A stretch of DNA of 64,000 nt from Helianthus annuus (lineage: Eukaryota > Streptophyta > Magnoliopsida > Asterales > Asteraceae). Position 1 is the stretch's first letter; the number at the start of each line of letters is the position of its first letter. Below, piece after piece: positions 11,795 to 23,925 of the stretch. Under the pieces are notes generated by a model. That model had not been told where the DNA came from and made no database searches. It saw only the letters and a program-made list of their open reading frames with translations. The stretch lies in contig NC_035436.2 in assembly GCF_002127325.2 (NCBI RefSeq), forward strand, positions 21,608,883-21,672,882, given 5' to 3'. Both the position numbers and the translations under genes were made by a program.

Positions 11795-12062
11795 TACCAA
11801 GAAAAAGGGGCATCAGCGGATAGTGTTTGGAGTACACTCCCTACATCAACCACTGATAAAACCACTACTAGTGGGAAATCAGATGACCCCATTAAATTGG
11901 GTGATGGTTTAATGTAACAAGAATTGACGGCTAGAATTGATAAACTGGATACATCTATTGCAAAAATCAAAGACATGCAGCAACAGTTGTTGAAAGCACA
12001 AACGGTACCATCCACTGCTGTACCATCTCCAACAGCTACTCCATCATCTGCTCCTACTCCAG

Positions 12063-12659
12063 ATGAGCTGTGAAATTTGTTTCAACCCCTGCACTATCTT
12101 CGAAAGAGTTGATGATGCCAAAAAGGGGGAGAAAAATGACTCTGAGGAAAATCCTTCAGTAACTTTTGTTGAAACATCTATCAAAGAAAAGGAAAAGGGA
12201 GGTGATGGAACCCTGAAAATTCAAGCAGATGATGAAGATACACAATTGAGGATCGTTCAAAGTCAAGTCAATTCAGCTAGTCTCAAAACCACTGCTGATA
12301 TTAAAAGGGTAAGGGATGAGAGTAGAGCTTTGGTTGAGAAACAGTTAGTTCTGCAAAAGGAAAAAGAAGAGGATGATACTTCATTAAAGAAGAGTCCTGT
12401 TAGAAAAACAAGGCTATCAACCACCACAGCTTCTAAAACTAAGCCAGTTATTACTTCAACCACAACTTCTGCTCCCACAAAATCACTTACACCTCCACCA
12501 TTAACAATATATGTCACCCAAACAACTGCCACCAATACCACATCAACACACACACCACCACAAACACCACTTGCTGCCATCCTTCATCAAAGAAGGAAAC
12601 AAAGCAGATGGATGCAGATATATCAAAAGAAGACCAAGCTTGAGAAGAATATATTATGA
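12063..12659 (+). pseudogene. Charged ORF remnant, C internal 1
   Basis: Open for 198 codons after an ATG, but the sequence just upstream reads well in another frame (a QELTARIDKLDTSIAKIK-type coiled segment), so the ATG is probably not the original start. It holds a DAKKGEK motif near residues 18-24, a Lys/Glu-rich helical stretch at about 40-115, and a Thr/Pro-rich tail at about 125-175. It has no zinc knuckle, protease or RT motif. The purpose of the parent ORF is unknown. Copies exist at 17950-18546 and 22165-22746, all still open. Confidence 0.4.
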
Positions 12660-12790
12660 AGATGGTTCTTCAGACACTTAGAGCAGAACTACATAAAACA
12701 GCAAAATCTTAAGACACTGCTCTAAGTTGTCATCACTAGGCCTCAATCTCCAAACTCATCTTTTCAAATAAATCTCTCCCAAGAAACCAA

Positions 12791-13036
12791 TTGGATTCAA
12801 AAATACTAAAGTGGATGTCTGATCAAAAGACCCATGTATTGACTCTGCTCAGATCCACTGGTGAAGTGAAGCATATATCAAGGGAAACAGCACTTGGCCT
12901 GGGTGTTGAAGATTTGCAAGATCTCCTTGAGCTTACACTGTGCAGGGATGAGGATGATACAAGTTCCATTGGCTTTGAATTACAATTCAAAGGACAAGTT
13001 AGGGAACTTGTGATGAGCAATAAAGATCCAGAATAA
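12791..13036 (+). pseudogene. C-terminal ORF remnant before C purine tract, internal 1
   Basis: An 81-codon open stretch ending 35 bases before LTR2. It contains RDEDDTSSIGFELQFKGQ, which looks protein-coding and is unbroken in internal copies 1 and 3 (22878-23123). In copy 2 a one-base insertion (GAGCCTTAC at about 18818) shifts the frame, and a CAG-to-TAG change near 18738 adds a stop. It is probably the C-terminus of the same 3' ORF as the piece at 12063. Confidence 0.4.
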
Positions 13037-13071
13037 TGAAGGGCTTTGGCATCATCTGTTCTAGGGGAGAT

Positions 13072-13832
13072 TGTTGGGATTGAACCCTACAGAGGAACAG
13101 ATGATGTAAAGCCAAAACCGGATCACATCAGTGGACTAACAATAAGCAGCAGCCTACACTTTGCTTTCCCCTTGAATGTGGCTCAAACATCTGATATACT
13201 CCAAAGTACTGACTATATCAACATCTGTTGACCTACAACTGCTGATCAACACAAAGACTGATGAAGACTAAAAGCCCTGCTACTCAATCTACTGCCTTGG
13301 TTCAAGCACTGCTGTTCATGACAAGTACTGCTAGGTTCACAGCAGTGGAATAATGCAGCAGCAGTTTTATGTTTGTTTCCATGTAATGTAATGCAATATC
13401 AGTAGTTAGCAAAGCAGTAGTTGTATAGATCAGTAGATAGAGTTTGTTAGGTTGTTAGATGTCACTTTCATGGTGACGTCAGCTGAGATGCTTCAGTGGT
13501 TTGGATTGTCTATAAATGTAACAGTACTCTGTATTGTTACATTTGATTGACTGAGTGAGTTCTTCTCCTCTAGTCTAATCCTTTCATCTTGTACAACCAA
13601 CCTTGGGGCATCAGGCTGAGGGGGAGCTTAGTTCTGTAAACATGTTGTAATCATTTGCTTTGTATCTCAATCATTCAACTTAATTAAAAGCATTTGTTTA
13701 TCAAACTATTTTCTTCTTTGGTTGTGTTTACAAAGTTTGTATCCATTTCCGCTGCACTTTACATCATTTCATATATTCTGAATGTTCAATTTATACAAAC
13801 AAACACAATCATGAGAGCCTCAGATCCTAACA
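13072..13832 (+). repeat. Element C LTR2
   Basis: 761 bp. About six differences from LTR3 by eye. It is preceded by the purine tract TAGGGGAGAT and followed directly by a primer-binding site at 13835, so it serves as both 3' LTR of unit 1 and 5' LTR of unit 2. No target duplication lies at either edge. Confidence 0.95.
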
Positions 13833-16800
13833 ATTGGTATCAGAGCTTGGACAGTCAAATTCGATCTAACAATCAATTTGACATAACAGTTCAGCTCAAA
13901 ATTCATTGATACTAAGGATGGTTGTATTCAGTTGAAAAACAGAGCAACGAGTGAATCATGATTAAAATGGTTACTCAAAAACTCTGTAAATCAACCAAGA
14001 TGTCATATGACAGACAAATTTCACGCAACAAGTGATATCATGCACAAGTCACTCATAGTTTTCAGATCTGTAAAATATCTGATAAATTATGGGATCGTTT
14101 GATATTTTCAAAATTGATTTCAATTGTTGTTTTGATATTTGTGATGTTTTCACTAAATGCTAAAGTATGAACCTCAGATTAACAAAAACCTATGTTCTTA
14201 AAACATTAGTGTTTTTGATAACATAAAAGAGGAAAATTAAAACTTTAGTCATTCAGATCTTATGTGTTGAAAACAGGTTGAGTTCCTCAAAAGGACCAAA
14301 TCAACTTTGTCAAAACACATTGAGAAAATAAGGTGTCAAAACAGTCCAAATCATACGTAATGTGAGATTTGGTAATAAAACATGTTCAAAAATGACCGAA
14401 TCTCTCAAAACATTGCTGTAAAATGATTTTGGATTGAATATTCTTTCCTTGAAAACCTTCCAGTAAAAGTTTCAATACTTTTCCATGGAAAGGGTAAAAA
14501 GGGAAAGAAGAAAAAATTACAAAAACTTATAAGTATGTTTATCTCAAAACTTTTGTTCTCAAAAGAAAAGAGTATAAATATAAAACACTTAAGAGTTCAC
14601 AAATTGGGTTAACAATGGTCATCATGCAACTATGTGCATTCACTAACTCAGGGAAATTCAGGTAACAAAAGTATCTCCAGTGATTAAACTTACAAAGAGG
14701 ACTAGACAAAATTTTTCAAAATCATCACATGGTAATAAGTTCTATAAAAGAACTTTCAAAACCTTTGTGAACATGTTTCCTCACATTAGCAATCAACTGA
14801 CAAGGAAATGGGCACAAACAATGGTTATTGAGTTTTCAAACCATTGACCATTCTCCTAAACTTGAGAATGATGTGATTATGATCATACAACAAGGTATAA
14901 TTGAAAATATACCAGATCCTTTTGATGTTGTTTTCGAAAAAAAAACCTTTAATTATTTTTCCTTTAAAAGGTTTTTCTCAAATAAAACAGGATATGTTGT
15001 TCTTTATTTTTTAAAGAAAAATATATTTTGAACTCTTACTTGTTTTAGATAGTAAAAGTTTCAATCTCCTGTCAGGATGTATTTCTCTTATTTTTTGTGT
15101 GATGGTACTATCCTGGAAAATAGCCCAAAAGGAAATGATACATGTGTCAAGGTCATGTCAAACTCAAGTTTGTTTTGTCACAGATCAAAGATTGACTGCT
15201 AACAGACCTTAAAATTCTTGACTACTCATGTTTTACTCTAAGGATTAGAACACAAAATGTGTAGTCAAATTGAAAAGGTTGCCACCATCTGGGATACTCA
15301 ACTACTGTCAAAATTTATCTAATGTTCAAAACAGGAAATAGATAAGTAGTAAAACCTTGAATACAAATCCCTGTAAAAATCTGCTAATGTGTTAATCTTG
15401 ATAATATGCATCTAAAACGTGTTTTGTCAAGGATGTTACTTTGCAGATATCTCATTATCACCATCAAAAGATATCGGACATGATACTGTGTTATCATAGG
15501 ACAAAATCATTTCCTTCATCTGAGCAGCAGATGTACAAAAAAGCTGGTAAAGCTCAACCACTGATCCACCAACAGTTGCTGATAGAAGTCCATAAAAAAT
15601 GGATAGAAATCACTTGACTGCTACCTCAACAATTGCTTGACCAAAGTAGCCCTTCACCTCTATTTCCATGTCCACAACCACTGTTGATAAAAATCTACCA
15701 ACAGTGGATAAAAATCAACACTGGTTATCACCAATTCCTTTTATTCCTCCACTTTCACCTTCAAACAGTTGTTGGATCATTAAAGTCACCAACAGTTGTT
15801 AGCTCAGATGACTCACATCTGCAGCCTCACCATTTAAACCTCAATCCTTTTTAATCACATCCATTTTACCATACACTTGACAACATCAATGAAAAAGGAT
15901 TCTTTCACAAAGTCAAATCCTGAAACACTTGTTCTCTTGGTGGCTTTCTACCATTCCATCAACAAGTCATGTGCCTTATAGCACCGAAAGACAGAAAGTT
16001 GGGTAGTTGTCATTTAAGAGGAGCTTCAGCGGTTCAGTGACAACAAGTTTGAAAATCTTGTGCCATAGCCAAAGGATGAGAATCTATTTGGCAAAAAGTG
16101 GGTCCTCAAAGAACACTGCAGATGTTGAAGCATGGTTGTCAAGTTTATCAAACTCAAAACAAGTACAAACATCAAGGTGTTATTGACTGTGCACATGCAG
16201 CATATATTTCCAACCACTGATTGAAGAATATTATGATGCTGCTGTTGTTGCTGAAAAGTCCAACTGTTTGTAACTTCAAAATATGTTATTGAATTTTGGT
16301 ATAGTTGCTCAAAAGATTGTTTTTATGCAGGGTAGTCAAGTAGCTGAAATATATCATCAAAAGTTCAATATCTCATTGATTCACCATCATTCATTATCAG
16401 ACATCACTTTGTGAGGGATTGCTATAAAAAGGTTTGATTTCATCTTTAACATGTCCATCCTAAAGATCAGTTGGTAGATGTACAAACTTATGAATTGGAT
16501 TCATCTACTGTTGAAAAACTTGATCCTTATGATTGGAGTGCTAAACATGGATTAAAGCAAGCTTTCTTGTGTTCCATGTGTAAACAGCATAAAAATGTTT
16601 TTAGAAAAATCAAAAATAACCTTAAAAATAGTTTAAAATTGAATTTTTCAATAAATCCTCAAAGTCTGTTCAAAGCACTGATGGCATTAAAACTCTGTTA
16701 AATAGTAAAATCTATCCACTGCCAAAGTGTATCCTCTGCTTGTGCAAAACACTGATTTACAATAGAGGTTACACGTGGACAGATGTTATTCAACAGTTGT

Positions 16801-18959
16801 GTGCATCAGTTGCCATGCTCACTTTTTCAAATAAATGGCCTTACACCTAAAACATTTACAAGGCTATCAAAAATTTCCAAAACAAAAGCAGAGGTGTCTG
16901 AGCAGATTTCAGCAGCTACCACTGCTCCTCAGGTATCTGCTGCTAAGCCCACTGCTCAAGGTGATCACAGCAGTAACACAACTGCTGTGAAACCCACACC
17001 TAAATCCACCAAAAGACCAAAAGAAAACAAAAGAAAATTCAAAAGCCCCCCAAACCTGCAATAAAGGCAACTCTGGAAGATGAGATCCCAGAGCAACTGC
17101 CAGTGACAACACAAAAGTCACTAGAAACCACTGCTGCTACTTCCTCACAGCAGTTGGTAGAAAGGTCTCAACCCATGCCTAAAACTCCTCCTGCTTCTTC
17201 ACAAAAAGAGCAGTTTGTAAGCACAGGGACGCCATCTTATGAAGCAATGGATTCACTTGAATCTAACTTCCACGGCCCTCCTCCCGGGGCAAATTCTCTT
17301 TCATCCCATATCCTCATTTCACAAATACCACCATCAATAATGACCTTGTTGCATGCTTTGGATATAACTCAGACATAAATCAGTTCCTCTCAACCACCTA
17401 TCACTGAGAGTACACTCCAACAAGTGACTGAGTCTGATGCTTATACCGCTGCTATCCCAGCAACAACTGAGGAGGTTATACCCCTTTAGTTACAAGTAAC
17501 TCTTGGTGGTAGTTCAAGTGAAGCAGCTACTACAAGTGCTGAACCCACTGGCTTGCACTTGGACAGTAGTTTCATCAATAAGACTTCCTTGAAGGCAATT
17601 TCTTCACTGGGAACTCTTGTGTATCCAGTCTTCACTGGTTCACTAAAAGGTGTTTCTCAATACGAAGAAAGAAGTCCCTAGTACCAAGAAAAAGGGGCAT
17701 CAGCGGATAGTGTTTGGAGTACACTCCCTACATCAACCACTGATAAAACCACTACTAGTGGGAAATCAGATGACCCCATTAAATTGGGTGATGGTTTAAT
17801 GTAACAAGAATTGACGGCTAGAATTGATAAACTGGATACATCTATTGCAAAAATTAAAGACATGCTGCAACAGTTGTTGAAAGCACAAACGGTACCATCC
17901 ACTGCTGCACCATCTCCAACAGCTACTCCATCATCTGCTCCTACTCCAGATGAGCTGTGAAATTTGTTTCAACCCCTGCACTATCTTCGAAAGAGTTGAT
18001 GATGCCAAAAAGGGGGAGAAAAATGACTCTGAGGAAAATCCTTCAGTAACTTTTGTTGAAACATCTATCAAAGAAAAGGAAAAGGGAGGTGATGGAACCC
18101 TGAAAATTCAAGCAGATGATGAAGATACACAATTGAGGATCGTTCAAAGTCAAGTCAATTCAGCTAGTCTCAAAACCACTGCTGATATTAAAAGGGTAAG
18201 GGATGAGAGTAGAGCTTTGGTTGAGAAACAGTTAGTTCTGCAAAAGGAAAAAGAAGAGGATGATACTTCATTAAAGAAGAGTCCTGTTAGAAAAACAAGG
18301 CTATCAACCACCACAGCTTCTAAAACTAAGCCAGTTATTACTTCAACCACAACTTCTGCTCCCACAAAATCACTTACACCTCCACCATTAACAATATATG
18401 TCACCCAAACAACTGCCACCAATACCACATCAACACACACACCACCACAAACACCACTTGCTGCCATCCTTCATCAAAGAAGGAAACAAAGCAGATGGAT
18501 GCAGATATATCAAAAGAAGACCAAGCTTGAGAAGAATATATTATGAAGATGGTTCTTCAGACACTTAGAGCAGAACTACATAAAACAGCAAAATCTTAAG
18601 ACACTGCTCTAAGTTGTCATCACTAGGCCTCAATCTCCAAACTCATCTTTTCAAATAAATCTCTCCCAAGAAACCAATTGGATTCAAAAATACTAAAGTG
18701 GATGTCTGATCAAAAGACCCATGTATTGACTCTGCTTAGATCCACTGGTGAAGTGAAGCATATATCAAGGGAAACAGCACTTGGCCTGGGTGTTGAAGAT
18801 TTGCAAGATCTCCTTGAGCCTTACACTGTGCAGGGATGAGGATGATACAAGTTCCATTGGCTTTGAATTACAATTCAAAGGACAAGTTAGGGAACTTGTG
18901 ATGAGCAATAAAGATCCAGAATAATGAAGGGCTTTGGCATCATCTGTTCTAGGGGAGAT
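13833..18959 (+). mobile_element. Element C internal region 2
   Basis: 5127 bp, the same length as internal 1 and nearly identical to it, with compensating one-base indels (one A fewer near 15595, one C more near 18818). The left half has no supported gene. The right half repeats the ORF remnants of internal 1, with extra stops such as CCTTAG near 17485. Confidence 0.85.
17950..18546 (+). pseudogene. Charged ORF remnant, C internal 2
   Basis: 198 codons, the same as the copy at 12063-12659 at the protein level. A DAKKGEK motif, a Lys/Glu-rich helix and a Thr/Pro-rich tail are all present. Function is unknown. Confidence 0.4.
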
Positions 18960-19720
18960 TGTTGGGATTGAACCCTACAGAGGAACAGATGATGTAAAGC
19001 CAAAACCGGATCACATCAGTGGACTAACAATAAGCAGCAGCCTACACTTTGCTTTCCCCTTGAATGTGGCTCAAACATCTGATATACTCCAAAGTACTGA
19101 CTATATCAACATCTGCTGACCTACAACTGCTGATCAACACAAAGACTGATGAAGACTAAAAGCCCTGCTACTCAATCTACTGCCTTGGTTCAAGCACTGT
19201 TGTTCATGACAAGTATTGCTAGGTTCACAGCAGTGGAATAATGCAGCAGCAGTTTTATGTTTGTTTCTATGTAATGTAATGCAATATCAGTAGTTAGCAA
19301 AGCAGTAGTTGTATAGATCAGTAGATAGAGTTTGTTAGGTTGTTAGATGTCACTTTCATGGTGACGTCAGCTGAGATGCTTCAGTGGTTTGGATTGTCTA
19401 TAAATGTAACAGTACTCTGTATTGTTACATTTGATTGACTGAGTGAGTTCTTCTCCTCTAGTCTAATCCTTTCATCTTGTACAACCAACCTTGGGGCATC
19501 AGGCTGAGGGGGAGCTTAGTTCTGTAAACATGTTGTAATCATTTGCTTTGTATCTCAATCATTCAACTTAATGAAAAGCATTTGTTTATCAAACTATTTT
19601 CTTCTTTGGTTGTGTTTACAAAGTTTGTATCCATTTCCGCTGCACTTTACATCATTTCATATATTCTGAATGTTCAATTTATACAAACAAACACAATCTT
19701 GAGAGCCTCAGATCCTAACA
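18960..19720 (+). repeat. Element C LTR3
   Basis: 761 bp, shared between units 2 and 3. It is distinguished from LTR2 by about six substitutions, including CAATCTTGAG near the 3' end. It is followed by the primer-binding site at 19723. Confidence 0.95.
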
Positions 19721-22164
19721 ATTGGTATCAGAGCTTGGACAGTCAAATTCGATCTAACAATCAATTTGACATAACAGTTCAGCTCAAAATTCATTGATAC
19801 TAAGGATGGTTGTATTCAGTTGAAAAACAGAGCAACGAGTGAATCATGATTAAAATGGTTACTCAAAAACTCTGTAAATCAACCAAGATGTCATATGACA
19901 GACAAATTTCACGCAACAAGTGATATCATGCACAAGTCACTCATAGTTTTCAGATCTGTAAAATATCTGATAAATTATGGGATCGTTTGATATTTTCAAA
20001 ATTGATTTCAATTGTTGTTTTGATATTTGTGATGTTTTCACTAAATGCTAAAGTATGAACCTCAGATTAACAAAAACCTATGTTCTTAAAACATTAGTGT
20101 TTTTGATAACATAAAAGAGGAAAATTAAAACTTTAGTCATTCAGATCTTATGTGTTGAAAACAGGTTGAGTTCCTCAAAAGGACCAAATCAACTTTGTCA
20201 AAACACATTGAGAAAATAAGGTGTCAAAACAGTCCAAATCATACGTAATGTGAGATTTGGTAATAAAACATGTTCAAAAATGACCGAATCTCTCAAAACA
20301 TTGCTGTAAAATGATTTTGGATTGAATATTCTTTCCTTGAAAACCTTCCAGTAAAAGTTTCAATACTTTTCCATGGAAAGGGTAAAAAGGGAAAGAAGAA
20401 AAAATTACAAAAACTTATAAGTATGTTTATCTCAAAACTTTTGTTCTCAAAAGAAAAAAGTATAAATATAAAACACTTAAGAGTTCACAAATTGGGTTAA
20501 CAATGGTCATCATGCAACTGTGTGCATTCACTAACTCAGGGAAATTCAGGTAACAAAAGTATCTCCAGTGATTAAACTTACAAAGAGGACTAGACAAAAT
20601 TTTTCAAAATCATCACATGGTAATAAGTTCTATAAAAGAACTTTCAAAACCTTTGTGAACATGTTTCCTCACATTAGTAATCAACTGAAAAGGAAATGGG
20701 CACAAACAATGGTTATTGAGTTTTCAAACCATTGACCATTCTCCTAAACTTGAGAATGATGTGATTATGATCATACAACAAGGTATAATTGAAAATATAC
20801 CAGATCCTTTTGATGTTGTTTTCGAAAAAAAAAAACCTTTAATTATTTTTCCTTTAAAAGGTTTTTCTCAAATAAAACAGGATATGTTGTTCTTTATTTT
20901 TTAAAGAAAAATATATTTTGACCTCTTACTTGTTTTAGATAGTAAAAGTTTCAATCTCCTATCAGGATGTATTTCTCTTATTTTTTGTGTGATGGTACTA
21001 TCCTGGAAAATAGCCCAAAAGGAAATGATACATGTGTCAAGGTCATGTCAAACTCAAGTTTGTTTTGTCACAGATCAAAGATTGACTGCTAACAGACCTT
21101 AAAATTCTTGACTACTCATGTTTTACTCTAAGGATTAGAACACAAAATGTGTAGTCAAAGTGAAAAGGTTGCCATCATCTGGGATACTCAACTACTGTCA
21201 AGATTTATCTAATGTTCAAAACAGGAAATAGATAAGTAGTAAAACCTTGAGTACAAATCCCTGTAAAAATCTGCTAATGTGTTAATCTTGATAATATGCA
21301 TCTAAAACGTGTTTTGTCAAGGATGTTACTTTGCAGATATCTCATTATCACCATCAAAAGATGTTGGACATGATACTGTGTTATCATAGGACAAAATCAT
21401 TTCCTTCATCTAAGCAGCAGATGTACAAAAAAGCTGGTAAAGCTCAACCACTGATCCACCAACAGTTGCTGATAGAAGTCCATAAAAAAATGGATAGAAA
21501 TCACTTAACTGCTACCTCAACAATTGCTTGACCAAAGTAGCCCTTCACCTCTATTTCCATGTCCACAACCACTGTTGATAAAAATCTACCAACAGTGGAT
21601 AAAAATCAACACTGGTTATCACCAATTCCTTTTATTCCTCCACTTTCACCTTCAAACAGCTGTTGGATCATTAAAGTCACCAACAGTTGTTAGCTCAGAT
21701 GACTCACATCTGCAGCCTCACCATTTAAACCTCAATCCTTTTTAATCACATCCATTTTACCATACACTTGACAACATCAATGAAAAAGGATTCTTTCACA
21801 AAGTCAAATCCTGAAACACTTGTTCTCTTGGTGGCTTTCTACCATTCCATCAACAAGTCATGTGCCTTATAGCACCGAAAGACAGAAAGTTGGGAAGTTG
21901 TCATTTAAGAGGAGCTTCAGTGGTTCAGTGACAACAAGTTTGAAAATTTTGTGCCATAGCCAAAGGATGAGAATCTATTTGGCAAAAAGTGGGTCCTCAA
22001 AGAACACGAATTGACGGCTAGAATTGATAAACTGGATACATCTATTGCAAAAAATCAAAGACATGCTGCAACAGTTGTTGAAAGCACAAACGGTACCATC
22101 CACTGCTGCACCATCTCCAACAGCTACTCCATCATCTGCTCCTACTCCAGATGAGCTGTGAAAT

Positions 22165-22746
22165 TTGTTTCAACCCTTCACTATCTTCGAAAGAGTTTAT
22201 GATGCCAAAAAGGGGGAGAAAAATGACTCTGAGGAAAATCCTTCAGTAACTTTTGTTGAAACATCTAGCAAAGAAAAGGAAAAGGGAGGTGATGGAACCC
22301 TGAAAATTCAAGCAGATGATGAAGATACACAAATGAGGATCGTTCAAAGTCAAGTCAATTCAGCTGGTCTCAAAACCACTGCTGATATTAAAAGGGTAAG
22401 GGATGAGAGTAGAGCTTTGGTTGAGAAACAGTTAGTTTTGCAAAAGGAAAAAGAAGAGGATGGTACTTCATTAAAGAAGAGTCCTGTTAGAAAAACAAGG
22501 CTATCAACCACCACAGCTTCTAAAACTAAGCCAGTTACTACTTTAACCACAACTTCTGCTCCCACAAAATCACTTACACCTCCACCATTAACAATATATG
22601 TCACCCAAACAACTGCCACCAATACCACATCAACACACACACTACCACAAACACCACTTGCTGCCATCCTTCATCAAAGAAGGAAACAAAGCAGATGGAT
22701 GCAGATATATCAAAAGAAGACCAAGCTTGAGAAGAATATATCATGA
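22165..22746 (+). pseudogene. Charged ORF remnant, C internal 3
   Basis: 193 codons after an ATG. Same architecture as the copies at 12063 and 17950, with several substitutions and a small deletion just before the DAKKGEK motif region. Still open. Function is unknown. Confidence 0.4.
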
Positions 22747-22877
22747 AGATGGTTCTTCAGACACTTAGAGCAGAACTACATAAAACAGCAAAATCTTAAG
22801 ACACTGCTCTAAGTTGTCATCACTAGGCCTCAATCTCCAAACTCATCTTTTCAAATAAATCTCTCCCAAGAAACCCA

Positions 22878-23123
22878 TTGGATTCAAAAATACTAAAGTG
22901 GATGTCTGATCAAAAGACCCATGTATTGACTCTGCTCAGATCCACTGGTGAAGTGAAGCATATATCAAGGGAAACAACACTTGGCCTGGGTGTTGAAGAT
23001 TTGCAAGATCTCCTTGAGCTTACACTGTGCAGGGATGAGGATGATACAAGTTCCATTGGCTTTGAATTACAATTCAAAGGACAAGTTAGGGAACTTGTGA
23101 TGAGCAATAAAGATCCAGAATAA
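22878..23123 (+). pseudogene. C-terminal ORF remnant before C purine tract, internal 3
   Basis: 81 codons, nearly the same protein as 12791-13036 and ending 36 bases before LTR4. It lies close to the purine tract, as expected for the last ORF of the element. Confidence 0.4.
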
Positions 23124-23159
23124 TGAAGGGTTTTGGCATCATCTGTGCCAGGGGGAGAT

Positions 23160-23920
23160 TGTTGGGATTGAACCCTACAGAGGAACAGATGATGTAAAGC
23201 CAAAACCGGATCACATCAGTGGACTAACAATAAGCAGCAGCCTACACTTTGCTTTCCCCTTGAATGTGGCTCGAACATCTGATATACTCCAAAGTACTGA
23301 CTATATCAACATCTGCTGACCTACAACTGCTAATCAACACAAAGACTGACGAAGACTAAAAGCCCTGCTACTCAATCTACTGCCTTGGTTCAAGCACTGA
23401 TGTTCATGACAAGTACTGCTAGGTTCACAGCAGTGGAATGATGCAGCAGGAGTTTTATGTTTGTTTCTATGTAATGTAACGCAATATCAGTAGTTAGCAA
23501 AGCAGTAGTTGTATAGATCAGTAGATAGAGTTTGTTAGGTTTTTTGATGTCACTTTCATGGTGACGTCAGCTGAGATGCTTCAGTGGTTTGGATTGTCTA
23601 TAAATGTAACAGTACTCTGTACTGTTACATTTGATTGACTGAGTGAGTTCTTCTCCTCTAGTCTAATCCTTTCATCTTGTACAACCAACCTTGGGGCATT
23701 AGGCTGAGGGGGAGCTTAGTTCTGTAAACATGTTGTAATCATTTGCTTTGTATCTTAATCATTCAACTTAATGAAAAGCATTTGTTTATCAAACTATTTT
23801 CTTCTTTGGTTGTGTTTACAAAGTTTGTATCCATTTCCGCTGCACTTTACATCATTTCATATATTCTGAATGTTCAATTTATACAAACAAACACAATCAT
23901 GAGAGCCTCAGATCCTAACA
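23160..23920 (+). repeat. Element C LTR4 (outer 3' LTR)
   Basis: 761 bp, the most diverged of the four LTRs (about 15 differences from LTR1). It ends CCTAACA and is followed by the GGTTC target duplication. In this copy the inverted repeat beside the TATA box is perfect over 14 bp per arm. Confidence 0.95.
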
Positions 23921-23925
23921 GGTTC

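Larger units (their letters stand above)
7945..13071 (+). mobile_element. Element C internal region 1
   Basis: 5127 bp. The first 2.6 kb (7945-10560) is AT-rich and holds no convincing coding sequence. It includes an inverted repeat of AAAAACCTTT arms near 9050-9090 and, in the 9640-9910 stretch, many CAACAGTTGTTG-like pieces. The right half (10584-13036) holds broken pieces of a 3'-located ORF. By eye only about 15 differences separate it from internal 2, far fewer than expected from the LTR1-LTR2 distance. Confidence 0.85.
19721..23159 (+). mobile_element. Element C internal region 3, with 1.69-kb deletion
   Basis: 3439 bp. It is collinear with internal 2 except that bases equivalent to 16117-17807 (1691 bp) are missing. 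The join is at 22007/22008, AGAACAC|GAATTGACG. The deletion removes most of the Ser/Thr-rich ORF pieces but leaves the charged ORF and the C-terminal piece. It differs from internal 2 by about 1 percent by eye, more than internal 1 does. It ends in the best purine tract of the array, AGGGGGAGA (23150-23158). Confidence 0.85.
7184..23920 (+). mobile_element. Element C: tandem LTR-retrotransposon array, four LTRs and three internal regions
   Basis: Order: LTR1 7184-7944, internal 1 7945-13071, LTR2 13072-13832, internal 2 13833-18959, LTR3 18960-19720, internal 3 19721-23159, LTR4 23160-23920. All LTRs are 761 bp, TGTTGGG to CTAACA. The unit period is exactly 5888 bp for the first two units. 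Each internal region begins with a Met-tRNA primer-binding site and ends in a purine tract before TGTTGGG. There is no gag, protease, integrase or RT, so it is non-autonomous. The LTR ends and the 3'-located ORF remnants resemble the SIRE/Maximus side of Ty1/copia; this assignment is tentative. The outer flanks show one 5-bp target duplication. Confidence 0.9.

Noticed and set aside
12263..12580. 105-codon hydrophobic minus-strand frame, repeated at 18150 and 22350
   Set aside because: Antisense of the Thr/Pro- and Lys/Glu-rich ORF remnant; Val-rich composition is the mirror of ACC/ACA codons.
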